This document shows, in pieces, positions 17,436-26,503 of a DNA stretch of 62,143 nucleotides. Numbering within the stretch: position 1 is the stretch's first letter; every line of letters starts with the position of its first letter. The stretch is from Verrucomicrobiaceae bacterium (GTDB lineage: Bacteria > Verrucomicrobiota > Verrucomicrobiia > Verrucomicrobiales > Verrucomicrobiaceae), in contig JADJPM010000003.1 of the NCBI GenBank assembly GCA_016713245.1, forward strand, positions 1-62,143, written 5' to 3'. The notes under the pieces are model-generated. The model was not told where the DNA came from. It searched no databases and was given only the letters and a program-made list of their open reading frames with translations. The position numbers and the translations under genes were made by a program.

Positions 17436-18239
17436 ATGGCAATACTGAAGCCCGAAGATCTCGACAAGGTAAAGCGGCGGCAGATCCAGAACATCCTCGC
17501 CAAACAGGCCGCTGGAAAGACGCTCTCCGCACGGGAGGAGCGTGCCCTCGCGGAAGCCGCCAGCGATCTCCCACCCGGCGCGGAGAACTTCGTCAAGACC
17601 TACGACGAACTCGCGGGCCGTCTCAACGTCTCGCGGAAGTCGATTCAGAACTGGCAGCGCAAACTACCGGAGTCCTGGCCACGGCCTCGTGCCGATGGAC
17701 GGCATGAAGTCGCCGCGTGGGTGCAGTTCATGGCGGCGCATCACCTCGCCGGCGCGGAGCCGGACGGGCATCCCGATGACCGGGCCATGATGACCGTCAG
17801 CGATTGGAAGGCGGAGGAGCTGAAGCTCAAGTGCGAGAAACTCCAGCTCGAAAACGCCAAGGTGGCGGGCGATCTCGTCGAAGCGGCGGAGGTCGAGACG
17901 GGGCTTTCGTCCCTCGTCGCAGGCTTTCGCCAGGCCTTGAACAATCTCCCCGGACGTCTCGCGCAGAAGATCCTCAATGTCTCCGACTTCCATGAGGCAG
18001 AGGAACTCATCTCGCAGGAGGTAAACGTCGTGCTCAAGACGCTGCAAAACGCGGACTTCCTCGAAGCCGCGCCCGCCACTCAGGTCAACGCGGTCAATCC
18101 CGTCACTCAAGCCGCCGCTGATTCAAAGACCACGAAGGATCCGTCTCGCCGCCATTCACCGGTGAATGCGGTGCCGTCGAAAAAGAAAACGCGGCCATTA
18201 CCAAAGCGATCGGCAAAACCAAAGAGGCCCCGCAAATGA
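17436..18239 (+). CDS. terS: Terminase small subunit
   Basis: 267 residues. Residues 47-72 (TYDELAGRLNVSRKSIQNWQ) are a winged or homeodomain-like helix-turn-helix like the Nu1-type DNA-recognition domain; 120-200 is a long helical segment; the C-terminus is very basic (KKKTRPLPKRSAKPKRPRK). It recognises the packaging site and recruits the large subunit, whose start overlaps its stop (ATGA). Confidence 0.75.
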   Translation: MAILKPEDLDKVKRRQIQNILAKQAAGKTLSAREERALAEAASDLPPGAENFVKTYDELAGRLNVSRKSIQNWQRKLPESWPRPRADGRHEVAAWVQFMAAHHLAGAEPDGHPDDRAMMTVSDWKAEELKLKCEKLQLENAKVAGDLVEAAEVETGLSSLVAGFRQALNNLPGRLAQKILNVSDFHEAEELISQEVNVVLKTLQNADFLEAAPATQVNAVNPVTQAAADSKTTKDPSRRHSPVNAVPSKKKTRPLPKRSAKPKRPRK

Positions 18240-20205
18240 TCCCGCCCGCCCTCCGTGCCAAGCTCGCCCGCTTTGGCGACATCGCCCGGCGTGTCTGCCA
18301 GTCCGCGCTTCAGGTGCGGCCGGTGCAGCGCATGTGGGAGTGGATCGACGACCACGTCGTCATTCCCCAGGTCATCGGCAGCCTGAATCCCGGGCCGCTC
18401 GATACCAGCCTCATGCCCTTCTGGCGGGGCATCTACGATCTCTACTGGAGCAAAAAGACGCATTACCTCACCTGGCCTGCTCCGCCCGCGTTGGCAAGAC
18501 GCTGTTTTGCATCTGTTGCGTGCTTCACAAAAAGGCCGTCTGGCCCGGTCCGGTGCTGTGGGTGGATCCCACCGGCAAGACGGCGAAGGCCTTCTCGCGC
18601 ACGGAGCTACAGCCGCACATCATGGAATGCCTCCCGGTGGCAGACAAAGCCATCATCGACAAGACGCACTGGACCACGCTGCTGATGCATTTCGTCGGAT
18701 CCGTGCTCCGCCTCGTCGGCGGTGGCAGCGTGGCAGATCTCGCAGGCTACCAGGCGGAGCTCGTCGTTTTGAATGAGACCGACAAGACCAAGCACAACCT
18801 CAAAGGCGAGGCCGCCACGCAGGACCTCGCCGCCGCTCGCACGAAGCAATTCCGCTTCACGCGGAAGATCATCGAGAACTCCACCCCCACCACGGAATGG
18901 GGCCGCATCTGCTCCCGGTTCAAAGCGGGGAAGCAGTTCTACATTTACGTCCCCTGCCCGCACTGCGGCCACAAGCAGCGCCTCGAGTTCTTCGCCGAGG
19001 AAAAGGAGGTTCCCTTCGATGAGCACGGCAAGCCACTCCCCGCCGGCACGAAGCGAGTGGAAAAGACCGGGCGTTTCAAATTCGACCACCTGAAGCGCGA
19101 GGACGGCAGCTACGACCTCGAGCGCGTCGAGCACGAGACCGTCTATGAATGCGCTGCCTGCCAAAAGGACATCGACCAGGCACACCAGGCGTGGATGCTC
19201 CGCCGCTATGAGCTGCGAGCGCACAATCCCTCTGCTCCGGACGATCATCCCAGCGTCCAGGTATGGGCCGCGCATTCACCCTTCGAAGGCTGGGGCATGA
19301 TCGCCAAGGAGTTCCTCCTCGCTCGCGGCAGCATCTCGCGCATGCACAATTTCGTGAACAGCACCCTCGGGCGGCCGTTCGTTCGCAAGGCCACGGACAT
19401 CAAGATTGACGACATCGACGCGATGATTGCCCGCTCGCCGGAGTACCTGCTCCGCGAGATCCCGCGCAAGCCGGAGTTCCTCACGATGTGCGTGGACGTG
19501 CAGGGCGATGGCTTCTGGTGGACCATTCGCGCCTGGGGCCTGTGCTACGACCAGCCCGAGCTGCCCATTTGGGCCGCCACCATCGACTACGGTGCTGCCG
19601 TGAGCTGGAAGCAGATTGAGGAGATCGCCGGCATCGAGCCGGACCACAATGGGAAGTACAACCATTACACCTTCGACGGTCAGCCCTACGTCGTCTTTGC
19701 GGGCCTCATCGACTCCGGCTTCGAGGCGCAATCCAACAAGAAGGTCTATGCCTTCACCCTACGCCATGCCGATGTCTTCAGCCCGTCCAAAGGCGGCGGC
19801 TGGCAGCAGCTCCGCGGGATGGATGTCCGCACCTCCCCGGTGAACGATGACCAGCAGGAACTCGTCTGGTATTACGACGACGGCTTCAAACAGAAGCTCT
19901 ATTACAACTGCATCAAAGAGCATTCCGTCCTCCGCTGGCTACCGCGAAACATCGGCCCCGACTACAAGGCCCAGCTCACCGCCGAGCGCACCCAAGAGCA
20001 GCTCCAGCCCAACGGCGAGGCCAAACTCATCTGGATCGTCGAAGGCGAGCAGGGCAACCACCTCGGCGATACCGAAAAGATGCACGAGGTGCTCGCCGAG
20101 GCCGCCATCGAGGACAAACTCGCCGAGATCCGGGAGAAATACTTCGAAGAGCACGGCCGCGCCGGCATCGCCAGTGAGGATGAGGATGAAGACGATGAAA
20201 CTTGA
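18236..20205 (+). CDS. terL: Terminase large subunit, GpA family (one frameshift)
   Basis: About 657 residues if one base missing near 18471 is restored; the frame is otherwise open to 20205. It is the lambda GpA-type packaging motor: Walker A CSARVGKT, Walker B VVLNETDK, a zinc-knuckle insertion (CPHCGHKQ ... CAACQK) and a nuclease-domain aspartate in MCVDVQGD. It translocates DNA into the prohead and cuts it. From about 61200 copy B is nearly identical, but before that the copies differ by many synonymous changes, so they come from two strains. Confidence 0.85.
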
Positions 20206-20302
20206 GACTTGAAACTCCCATTTTTGACACCACTCTCCCCACGTTAATCCATCTACGCCATCGCCCCGCTCTGCCCTGTGCACCGGGGCGGTGTCGTGAA
20301 TG

Positions 20303-20330
20303 GGCAAAGTGTCACACGAGACACTTTGCC
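20303..20330 (+). terminator. Perfect hairpin after terminase
   Basis: GGCAAAGTGTC, loop ACACGA, GACACTTTGCC (11 bp stem). It lacks a T run, so it may be a bidirectional or Rho-assisted terminator, or an RNA-processing site. Copy B keeps it at about 62054-62082 with small changes. Confidence 0.45.
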
Positions 20331-20357
20331 TTCCGACTTTGACAGGTGCCTCCCGGC

Positions 20358-20654
20358 ATGACTGTCGAAGACTTTGCCGCCGTCCTGCTGGCCGAAATGC
20401 AGGCGGATGAATCCACCTCGTTTGTGGATTCGATCATGAAGGAGGCCCGCGCTGCTTTAAAGAAAGGCGGCGGGAACCTTTCCAGCCTGCTCAATGCCGG
20501 CGTGAACGGCAAGAGCTTCACCAAAGCCGTCCACCTCAACGCCGCCCAGGTCCTCGACGCCTGTCGTCGTGCCATCAATGCCTACGCCAACGATGGGCAC
20601 GATGTCGATGAGGTCTCCGCCACCTACCCCGATTTCAGCACCCTCCACCGATGA
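20358..20654 (+). CDS. Small protein between terminase and portal
   Basis: 98 residues, helical, with a serine/glycine-rich LNAGVNGKSF middle. The position between the packaging motor and portal is where gpW-type head-completion or joining proteins sit, but no sequence family is recognised. TTTGACA lies 13 bases before the ATG, as before several other genes here. The stop overlaps the portal start. Confidence 0.6.
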   Translation: MTVEDFAAVLLAEMQADESTSFVDSIMKEARAALKKGGGNLSSLLNAGVNGKSFTKAVHLNAAQVLDACRRAINAYANDGHDVDEVSATYPDFSTLHR

Positions 20655-22117
20655 GCGACACCACTACCACCGGCGAAGGTGCCCAGGCCTACGATGCCGC
20701 CAAGAGCAGCCCCAACCGCAGCTCCTTCGTGGCTTACCCCACGAACAGCCGCCGCGAGCTCACCACCGAGACATGGAAAGAGATCATCAAAAAGAGCCGC
20801 GCCCTGGAGGCGAACTGCGCCATGTTCACCCGCGTGCTGCGCAAAAGCAGCCGCCATGCCGTGGGATCCGGCATCCACTTCCGCTGCCTCTCCGATGACG
20901 AGACCTTCAATGACGGCATGCGCCGCCAGGTGGAAGAATGGTGGAACAATCCCCTCGTCTATTCCATCGACGGCAGTGTCGATGGCTGGACGGCCAAACG
21001 CCTCCTCGCTGAGTCCATCATGCTCGATGGGGAAGGGAATTCCCTCTTTGCAAACCACCCCGAAAGCGGTTTCCCCGCCGTCCAGATGCTCGATGTGTTC
21101 GAGATCGAGAATCCGCCCCTGCGCACTGGGGAGATGATGCGGGATTGGGACAATGGTTTCCGCGTCAACGAATACGAGCGCCCCATCGAGGCCGCCGTGC
21201 GCACCCTCCCGCGTCTCTCCGGATATCTGAACCGCGATTACCGCTACATCCCCAGCGATAGTCTGGTGCATCTCTTCCGCCGCCGCCGCGCCCGTGGGCA
21301 TCGCGGCATGCCATGGGCCTACTCCGGCGTCCTTCAGGGTATCGACGCCCTCGATTTGAACGCCCTCGTCACCGGCACCGCCAAGCTGCACAGCGCCCTC
21401 GCCGTGAGCGTGAAAGGCACCGGACGCCGTGGCAAAAAGGGCGCAATCGGCAAGATCCAGAACGCCGGCGGCACCACCACGCCGGATGCGGACACGCAGG
21501 CCCTCGAAAAGGTCTTCGGCGGCGGCATGATCAATTACCTCGGCGAAAACGGCGAGCTGCAGCTCCACTCCAGCCAGCATCCCGGCCAGAACGTGCTCAC
21601 GTTCATCGAGATGCTGTTCCATCAGCTCTGCATTGGCTTCGATTGCCCCTTTTCCGTCATGTGGGATATGGCCAAGGCAGGCGGCACCGCCGCCCGCTAC
21701 GATGCCGAGGATGCCCAGAGCGCCTTCGACCTGCTCTATGATCAAATCGTCTGGGGCTTCGTCCGCCGGGAGGTCATCTGGTTTGTCTCCCGCGCCATCA
21801 AAGACGGACGCCTCGCCGCGCCGAAGGATCCGCTCTGGTATAGCAAGCTCGTCTTCCGGGGCCCGCGCAAGCTCACCGTCGATGTCGGCCGCATGGCCTC
21901 CGCCTTCAAGACGCTCACCCGCAATGCCGGCATGAGCATTCCCCGCTTCCTCGAGGAGCAGGGCCTTGATGCCTACGAGGAAATGCGGGACCACATCAAA
22001 TTCCTCAAAGCCGTCCGCCTCATGTGCGACGAGCACGGCATTGATTTCACCACCGTCTTCGAGCCCACGCCCGGCGTGCAAAACAACATCACCGTCCAAA
22101 CCGATCCGAACGCATGA
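20651..22117 (+). CDS. Portal protein, lambda family
   Basis: 488 residues, the usual length. N-terminal WKEIIKKSRALEANCAMFTR, central YIPSDSLVHLFRRRRARGHRGMP (the typical portal motif with basic run) and FIEMLFHQLCIGFDCPFSVM are recognisable. It forms the dodecameric DNA gate of the head. Four-base overlaps with both neighbours fit one head operon. Confidence 0.85.
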   Translation: MSDTTTTGEGAQAYDAAKSSPNRSSFVAYPTNSRRELTTETWKEIIKKSRALEANCAMFTRVLRKSSRHAVGSGIHFRCLSDDETFNDGMRRQVEEWWNNPLVYSIDGSVDGWTAKRLLAESIMLDGEGNSLFANHPESGFPAVQMLDVFEIENPPLRTGEMMRDWDNGFRVNEYERPIEAAVRTLPRLSGYLNRDYRYIPSDSLVHLFRRRRARGHRGMPWAYSGVLQGIDALDLNALVTGTAKLHSALAVSVKGTGRRGKKGAIGKIQNAGGTTTPDADTQALEKVFGGGMINYLGENGELQLHSSQHPGQNVLTFIEMLFHQLCIGFDCPFSVMWDMAKAGGTAARYDAEDAQSAFDLLYDQIVWGFVRREVIWFVSRAIKDGRLAAPKDPLWYSKLVFRGPRKLTVDVGRMASAFKTLTRNAGMSIPRFLEEQGLDAYEEMRDHIKFLKAVRLMCDEHGIDFTTVFEPTPGVQNNITVQTDPNA

Positions 22118-23025
22118 AAACCTACCCCCGCCTTTTCCGTGAGCTGTTTTGCTCCCCGCTGATGCTCCATGCACCGGCGCGTGCCGCTTTCGAAACGGAG
22201 CTGCTCCGCCGCATGTATGGCGACACTTCCCTTTCCGCCATCCCCATCGCACCCCGTGCCGATCTCGGCGACTCTGGACGCCCCAAAGGCGAATGGATGG
22301 ACTACTTCAAAGACGTCGAAGCCACGGAGAAACAGATGCGCCTCGAACGCATCTACGAACGCACCGGCAGCGTCGCCGTGGTCAAGATCGACGGCGCGAT
22401 CGGTAAACGCCTCACACAGTTCGAAATGGACTGCTACGGCGGCGTCGATCTCGACGACACAGACCAGGTCCTTTCCGCCGCCATGCAGGATCCCCGCGTC
22501 CAAACCGTCGTGCTGGACATCCACAGTCCAGGCGGCTCCGTCATCGGCGTGCATGAGACCTACACCCGCATCATGGCCCTCGCCGAAACGAAGGAAGTGC
22601 ATGCCTTCGTGAATGCCATGAGTTGCTCCGCCGGTTACTACATCGCCAGCGCGGCTGATCACATCGCCGCCGCCCCGTCCGCCATCGTCGGCAGCATCGG
22701 CGTGTACATGGCCATGCTCGATGCCTCCCGTTGGTATGAGAACGAAGGCCTAAAAATCAACGTCATGCAGGGCGGCAAGTGGAAAACCATGGGGGCCGAG
22801 TGGAAACCCCTCGCCGATGACGAACGCGCCAAGCTCCAGGCTGGCGTCGATGCCCTCTTCACGCAGTTCCGCGCCGCCGTGAACGAAAAGCGCCCCCAAG
22901 TCGCCGCCTCCACCATGGAAGGCCAATGGATGACCGCCCAGGAAGGGCTCGACCTCGGCCTCGTCGATGAACTCACCGGCGCCACGCTCGACGAATACGT
23001 CACCGGACTGCTGATGCAGTCCTAA
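22114..23025 (+). CDS. Head maturation protease, peptidase S49 family
   Basis: 303 residues, SppA-like. The nucleophile serine lies in MSCSAGYYIASAAD; other core pieces are VVLDIHSPGGSVIGVHE and IVGSIGVYM. It cuts scaffold and capsid precursors during head maturation. It lies directly between portal and scaffold, the standard order for this module. Confidence 0.85.
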   Translation: MKTYPRLFRELFCSPLMLHAPARAAFETELLRRMYGDTSLSAIPIAPRADLGDSGRPKGEWMDYFKDVEATEKQMRLERIYERTGSVAVVKIDGAIGKRLTQFEMDCYGGVDLDDTDQVLSAAMQDPRVQTVVLDIHSPGGSVIGVHETYTRIMALAETKEVHAFVNAMSCSAGYYIASAADHIAAAPSAIVGSIGVYMAMLDASRWYENEGLKINVMQGGKWKTMGAEWKPLADDERAKLQAGVDALFTQFRAAVNEKRPQVAASTMEGQWMTAQEGLDLGLVDELTGATLDEYVTGLLMQS

Positions 23026-23121
23026 CCATCGTCACTCCGGTCACTCCGGTCATCACGGTCCATCAGCCCCGCCTTTGACACCCCGCCCCCGCCGAATCGC
23101 GAATCACGCCACACCACGCAT

Positions 23122-23541
23122 ATGCTCGGAAACTCCAAACAAATCGCCGAACTTCAGGAGAAGGTTTCTTCCCTGCAATCGCAACTCGCCACCGCCACCG
23201 GTGATGTCACCAAGCTCACGGCGGATCTCGCCAAGGCAAACACCGAGCTCCAGGCCGCGCTCGCCAAAGGCACCAGCCTCGAAGCCGATCTGAAAACGGC
23301 CCTCGCCAATGTCGAAGCCGCCAACGCCAAAGTCACCGCCGCCGAAAAGCGTGCCACCGATGCCGAGGCCTCCATCGAAGCCAAAGTCACCGAACGCCTC
23401 GCCTCCGCCGGCGTGGATCCCATCAAGCGTGATCCCGCTGCTGCGGAAGGCAACGACGGCAAGAAAGGCCCGGATGCCTCCCTATCACCCCGCCAGCGGG
23501 CCGCCTCCGCCATGGGCGAATGGTCTGTCTTCAAAAAGTAA
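23122..23541 (+). CDS. Capsid scaffold-like coiled-coil protein
   Basis: 139 residues; residues 5-95 are an uninterrupted heptad coiled coil (IAELQEKVSSLQSQLATATG...), followed by a disordered tail ending WSVFKK. It lies between protease and major capsid. An internal-scaffold role is inferred from position and fold. Confidence 0.7.
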   Translation: MLGNSKQIAELQEKVSSLQSQLATATGDVTKLTADLAKANTELQAALAKGTSLEADLKTALANVEAANAKVTAAEKRATDAEASIEAKVTERLASAGVDPIKRDPAAAEGNDGKKGPDASLSPRQRAASAMGEWSVFKK

Positions 23542-23575
23542 TCCACCCGCGAACCTCACCCACCCCTTTCATCAC

Positions 23576-24721
23576 ATGAAAAACCACCGTTACCTCCGCA
23601 ACGCGAGCTGGATCAAACTGGCCGCTCTCCTCATCCTCGCGGCCCTCATCGTGCCGCTCATCGCTGCCGCTTTTGGCTTTGCCCCTGCTGAAACCGGCGC
23701 GGCCCTCGCCGTCGCAGGCTCCATCACCATGCTCGACCTCTCGAAGGCCAACGACAGCGATGTCGTGAAGCCCATCGTCGAGGAAGCCGTGGGAGCCTTC
23801 CCAGAGGTTTCCACCATCGCGGCCAATCAGCTCGGCGCTGGCGAACTCAGTTACCAAACGCTCATCCGCGATGGCTACCCATCCGTTTCCTTCCACGACA
23901 TGAACGCTGGTCTCACCGCGTCCAAGTCCAAGACACGCCTCGAGCGTTTCGAGTGCTTCCCCTTCGGTGGTCGCGTCCAGGCAGCCAAGCACGCCGCCGA
24001 CAACTGGAAGCGCGGCGGTGCTTCCGGCTACTTCAGCTTCGAAGCCCTCGGCGTCATGAAGGCCGCCATGTTCGCCATGGCAAAACAGATTTGGTATGGC
24101 CGTGCCACCGATGCCAAAGGCTTCCCCGGCCTGAAGAACTTCACCGCCTTTGGCACCACCGTCACGGATCCGATCACCGGCAAGACCTACAGCCTCGCCA
24201 TCAACGCCACCGGCACCACGGCGAACACCGGTTCCAGCGCCTACCTCGTTGTTTCCAATGCCGACAACGTCGAGCTTCAATTCGGCACCGGCAGCGTCTT
24301 TGACCTGCCAGAGCCCCGCATTGGTGACTATGTGGATCCAAACGATTCCAACAAGACCATTGAAGGCTACATCTCCGTCCTTCAGGGCTTCGCCGGTCTC
24401 CAGACTCCGAATGTCCACTGCGTCCGCCGCATCTGCAATCTCACCGATGACAGCGGCAAAGGCATGACGGATGCCCTCCTCGCCAAGGCCCTCAAGGAAT
24501 TCCCGTCCGGCGTGCGCCCTACGGCCATCTACATGAGCACCTTCCAGCGCTACAAGCTGCAAATCAGCCGCAGCGTCGTGCTCAATGGCAATGGCAATCA
24601 GCGCCCGGATCAGCCCGCCGTGGCCCCCGTGCCGACCGATTACGATGGCATCCCCATCTACGCCACCGATGCCATCGGCGACACCGACGCCATCGAAGCC
24701 GCCGCTCTCAGCGAAGAGTAA
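23576..24721 (+). CDS. Major capsid protein with hydrophobic N-terminus
   Basis: 381 residues. From about residue 55 it reads like an HK97-fold capsid subunit of this module type (LGAGELSYQTLIRDGYPSV, NWKRGGASGYFSFEAL, IWYGRATDAKGFPGLKNF, a C-terminal GIPIYATDAIGDTDAIE). Unusually, residues 12-34 are a strongly hydrophobic segment (LAALLILAALIVPLIAAAFG). It may be removed by the S49 protease or may tether assembly to the membrane; both are guesses. A later ATG within the frame is possible but has no better ribosome-binding site. Confidence 0.75.
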   Translation: MKNHRYLRNASWIKLAALLILAALIVPLIAAAFGFAPAETGAALAVAGSITMLDLSKANDSDVVKPIVEEAVGAFPEVSTIAANQLGAGELSYQTLIRDGYPSVSFHDMNAGLTASKSKTRLERFECFPFGGRVQAAKHAADNWKRGGASGYFSFEALGVMKAAMFAMAKQIWYGRATDAKGFPGLKNFTAFGTTVTDPITGKTYSLAINATGTTANTGSSAYLVVSNADNVELQFGTGSVFDLPEPRIGDYVDPNDSNKTIEGYISVLQGFAGLQTPNVHCVRRICNLTDDSGKGMTDALLAKALKEFPSGVRPTAIYMSTFQRYKLQISRSVVLNGNGNQRPDQPAVAPVPTDYDGIPIYATDAIGDTDAIEAAALSEE

Positions 24722-24756
24722 TCCACCCCTCATCTGAACCCGCCGCCCTCATCCTC

Positions 24757-25185
24757 ATGAGCCAATCCGCCGCCAATATCTCCCGTCGCCTGCTGGACGC
24801 CAACCTGGTCAAGACCAAAGCGCTTCCCGCCGCCGCCGCCGCAAACTTCTCGACTTCCATCGACCTCGGTCAGACCACGCTCGGTCCTGCCGCTGATGCC
24901 ATCGAAGTCGAAATCTCCATTCCTGCCACTCCGGCGCTGGTGGACGATAAGACGATCACGCTTACCCTCAAGGACAGCGCCGATGACAGCACCTTCACCG
25001 CCATCCCATCCATCGCCACACTGGTGCAAACCGGTGCCAGCAGTGCCGGGGCTGCTGCCGCCAGCCGCCGCTTCAAGCTGCCGCCAAGCTGCCGCCGCTA
25101 CATCCGCCTCGATGCCGCCGTCCTCACCGCCGGCGGGGACAACACCGGCGTGAGCTACACGCTGAAAGTCATCGCTCTCCAGTAA
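24757..25185 (+). CDS. Bbp16-like capsid decoration/cement protein
   Basis: 142 residues, beta-rich (IEVEISIPATPALVDDKTIT, SYTLKVIALQ), with a conserved-looking RRFKLPPSCRRYIRLD strand. It follows the major capsid gene. Size, strand pattern and position fit Bbp16-type cement proteins. Confidence 0.6.
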   Translation: MSQSAANISRRLLDANLVKTKALPAAAAANFSTSIDLGQTTLGPAADAIEVEISIPATPALVDDKTITLTLKDSADDSTFTAIPSIATLVQTGASSAGAAAASRRFKLPPSCRRYIRLDAAVLTAGGDNTGVSYTLKVIALQ

Positions 25186-25216
25186 TCCCTCACATCCACC
25201 CGCACCCATCACCCGC

Positions 25217-25423
25217 ATGAAAGGCAAATACTACGTCGATACCGGCCGCTTCGTCCCCGTCACCTGCAAGGAGAACAAGGACGGCACCTTCGATCTCACC
25301 AATCCGATGGGCGAACTCATCGTCACGAGCTGCCCCGCTTCGGACGAGCCCAAAGTCGGCCATGTCGTGCTGACCAAGGAAAAACCCGCCAAGGACGAAA
25401 AGTCCAAGGACGGCGGCAAATAA
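25217..25423 (+). CDS. Small hypothetical protein of the head module
   Basis: 68 residues: a beta N-terminus (YYVDTGRFVPVTCKENKDGT) and a lysine-rich tail. No family is recognised. It is the last gene before an intrinsic terminator, closing the head operon. Confidence 0.6.
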   Translation: MKGKYYVDTGRFVPVTCKENKDGTFDLTNPMGELIVTSCPASDEPKVGHVVLTKEKPAKDEKSKDGGK

Positions 25424-25446
25424 CTGTCAGGTCCAAGAGTTGAGTT

Positions 25447-25479
25447 GAAAACCGCGTCTCTCCGGAGGCGCGGTTTTTT
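25447..25479 (+). terminator. Intrinsic terminator after head genes
   Basis: AACCGCG-t-CTC, loop, GAG-g-CGCGG followed by T6. Confidence 0.85.
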
Positions 25480-25521
25480 CATGCCTGCCATGATGCGCTT
25501 CTTTGACAGTCCCGCAAGGGC

Positions 25522-25875
25522 ATGGACACAGCCAAACTCCGCGCCGAAGGCGCAAAACTCAAAGCCTCAATCAAAGAAGCCTCCGCCCGCCTCAAAGAGA
25601 TCGAGGCTGAGCTGCTCAAAGACGGCCCCGGCAAATTCGAAGAATGCACCGTCGTCGGTGAATCCAGCCAGGTCATCGTCCCCGAAGGGGATGACGACAC
25701 CCGCGTCCAGGAACTCGCCGGCGAGCACTACGGCAAGCTCTTCGAAAAGGTCACGAGCTGGAAATGCGTCAAAGGCTTCGCCGATGTCGTCAACGCCCTC
25801 TTCCCCACCCGCACTGCCGAGGCGATCCTCAAGCGCTGCACCAAGGCCAAATCCGGCTTCGTGAAGTGGAACTGA
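25522..25875 (+). CDS. Hypothetical head-tail region protein
   Basis: 117 residues. Residues 3-35 are a short coiled coil (LRAEGAKLKASIKEASARLK), followed by an alpha/beta part (GFADVVNALFPTRTAEAIL). The TTTGACA motif lies 13 bases before the ATG. The position suggests a connector or adaptor; no family is recognised. Confidence 0.6.
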   Translation: MDTAKLRAEGAKLKASIKEASARLKEIEAELLKDGPGKFEECTVVGESSQVIVPEGDDDTRVQELAGEHYGKLFEKVTSWKCVKGFADVVNALFPTRTAEAILKRCTKAKSGFVKWN

Positions 25876-25881
25876 GCGGAC

Positions 25882-25910
25882 AAGTTTCAGGTTTCGAGTT
25901 TCAAGTTTCA
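25882..25910 (+). repeat. Heptamer spacer repeat (reverse orientation)
   Basis: GTTTCAGGTTTCGAGTTTCA: four GTTTCAR units, the reverse complement of the TGAAACY units found in other spacers. Confidence 0.7.
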
Positions 25911-25915
25911 TGATC

Positions 25916-26083
25916 ATGAACTCCATCCTCCGAGCAGCTCACGAACGGCATGCCGCGGATCGTTTCCGTGAGCACAAGCACAACGCGGCCCTGCCTCCGC
26001 GCATGCGCCTCATCGCCGCCGAAATGGAACGCCAGTCCCGCCGCTGCTCCGCCCTCTGGCTCCACTTGAAACCTGAAACCTGA
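25916..26083 (+). CDS. Small basic hypothetical protein
   Basis: 55 residues, Arg/His-rich helix (RAAHERHAADRFREHKHNAA). The C-terminus Leu-Lys-Pro-Glu-Thr is encoded by the heptamer spacer repeat, so that repeat supplies the stop codon. Function is unknown. Confidence 0.5.
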   Translation: MNSILRAAHERHAADRFREHKHNAALPPRMRLIAAEMERQSRRCSALWLHLKPET

Positions 26084-26088
26084 AACCC
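26065..26088 (+). repeat. Heptamer spacer repeat
   Basis: TTGAAACCTGAAACCTGAAA: three TGAAACC units, overlapping the end of the preceding ORF. Confidence 0.7.
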
Positions 26089-26090
26089 CG

Positions 26091-26426
26091 GTGACTAGCT
26101 CTTTCGACGACTTCATCCGCACCGGCTTCGACGAGGCCGCGCAAGTCCTCGGCCAGGTCTCCTTCACGATCGAGGCCAAAACCGTCCTCGCCGTCCTCAA
26201 CGAATTCACCGCCGAGCAGGAACTCATGATCGGCGGCAAGTCCGGCATCTACGCCGCCACCGTCACCGGAGCCCGTCCGCAGCTCTCCCACATCACCGCG
26301 CCCATCGAGCGCACCCTCTACGGCAAGGAAATCACCGTCGATGGCCGCGCCTTCAAGATCACTCGCTGCCACCTCGACGGCCAGACCTTCACCCTCGGTC
26401 TCTCCAATCCCGCCCGTGGGAAGTGA
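26091..26426 (+). CDS. Probable head-tail connector (hypothetical)
   Basis: 111 residues from a GTG at 26091; no nearer ATG gives a full domain. Beta-rich second half (GIYAATVTGARPQL, FKITRCHLDGQTFTLGL). Small proteins of this kind between capsid and tail genes are usually head-tail joining proteins; assignment rests on position. Confidence 0.55.
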   Translation: MTSSFDDFIRTGFDEAAQVLGQVSFTIEAKTVLAVLNEFTAEQELMIGGKSGIYAATVTGARPQLSHITAPIERTLYGKEITVDGRAFKITRCHLDGQTFTLGLSNPARGK

Positions 26427-26503
26427 TCGCAATTCAGATCCCTCAAAAACCACCGTTTTCCCTTCGGTGGCAGATCCCCAAAGTCTGACACTCCGCCCCC
26501 GGC

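Larger units (their letters stand above)
1..20394. repeat. Copy A of the 20-kb duplicated stretch
   Basis: This stretch matches 42187-62143 (copy B) gene for gene and in the same orientation. Single-base indels are dense from 1 to about 5.7 kb, scattered to about 13.3 kb, and rare from there to 20.4 kb. True allelic differences from copy B are whole-gene insertions or deletions (near 500, 1036-1377, 2976-3485, 8135-8786 and 9734-11580) and synonymous divergence in the terminase. Most likely the contig runs past the start of a circular genome and the two ends come from different variants. Confidence 0.9.

Noticed and set aside
1..20394. 20-kb direct terminal repeats of a linear phage genome
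   Set aside because: Far longer than known terminal redundancies of this type, and the two copies differ by whole genes, which terminal repeats of one molecule would not.
20624..22252. 542-residue minus-strand frame opposite the portal gene
   Set aside because: The portal protein is clearly recognisable on the + strand; the reverse frame has no motif and the composition of antisense reading.
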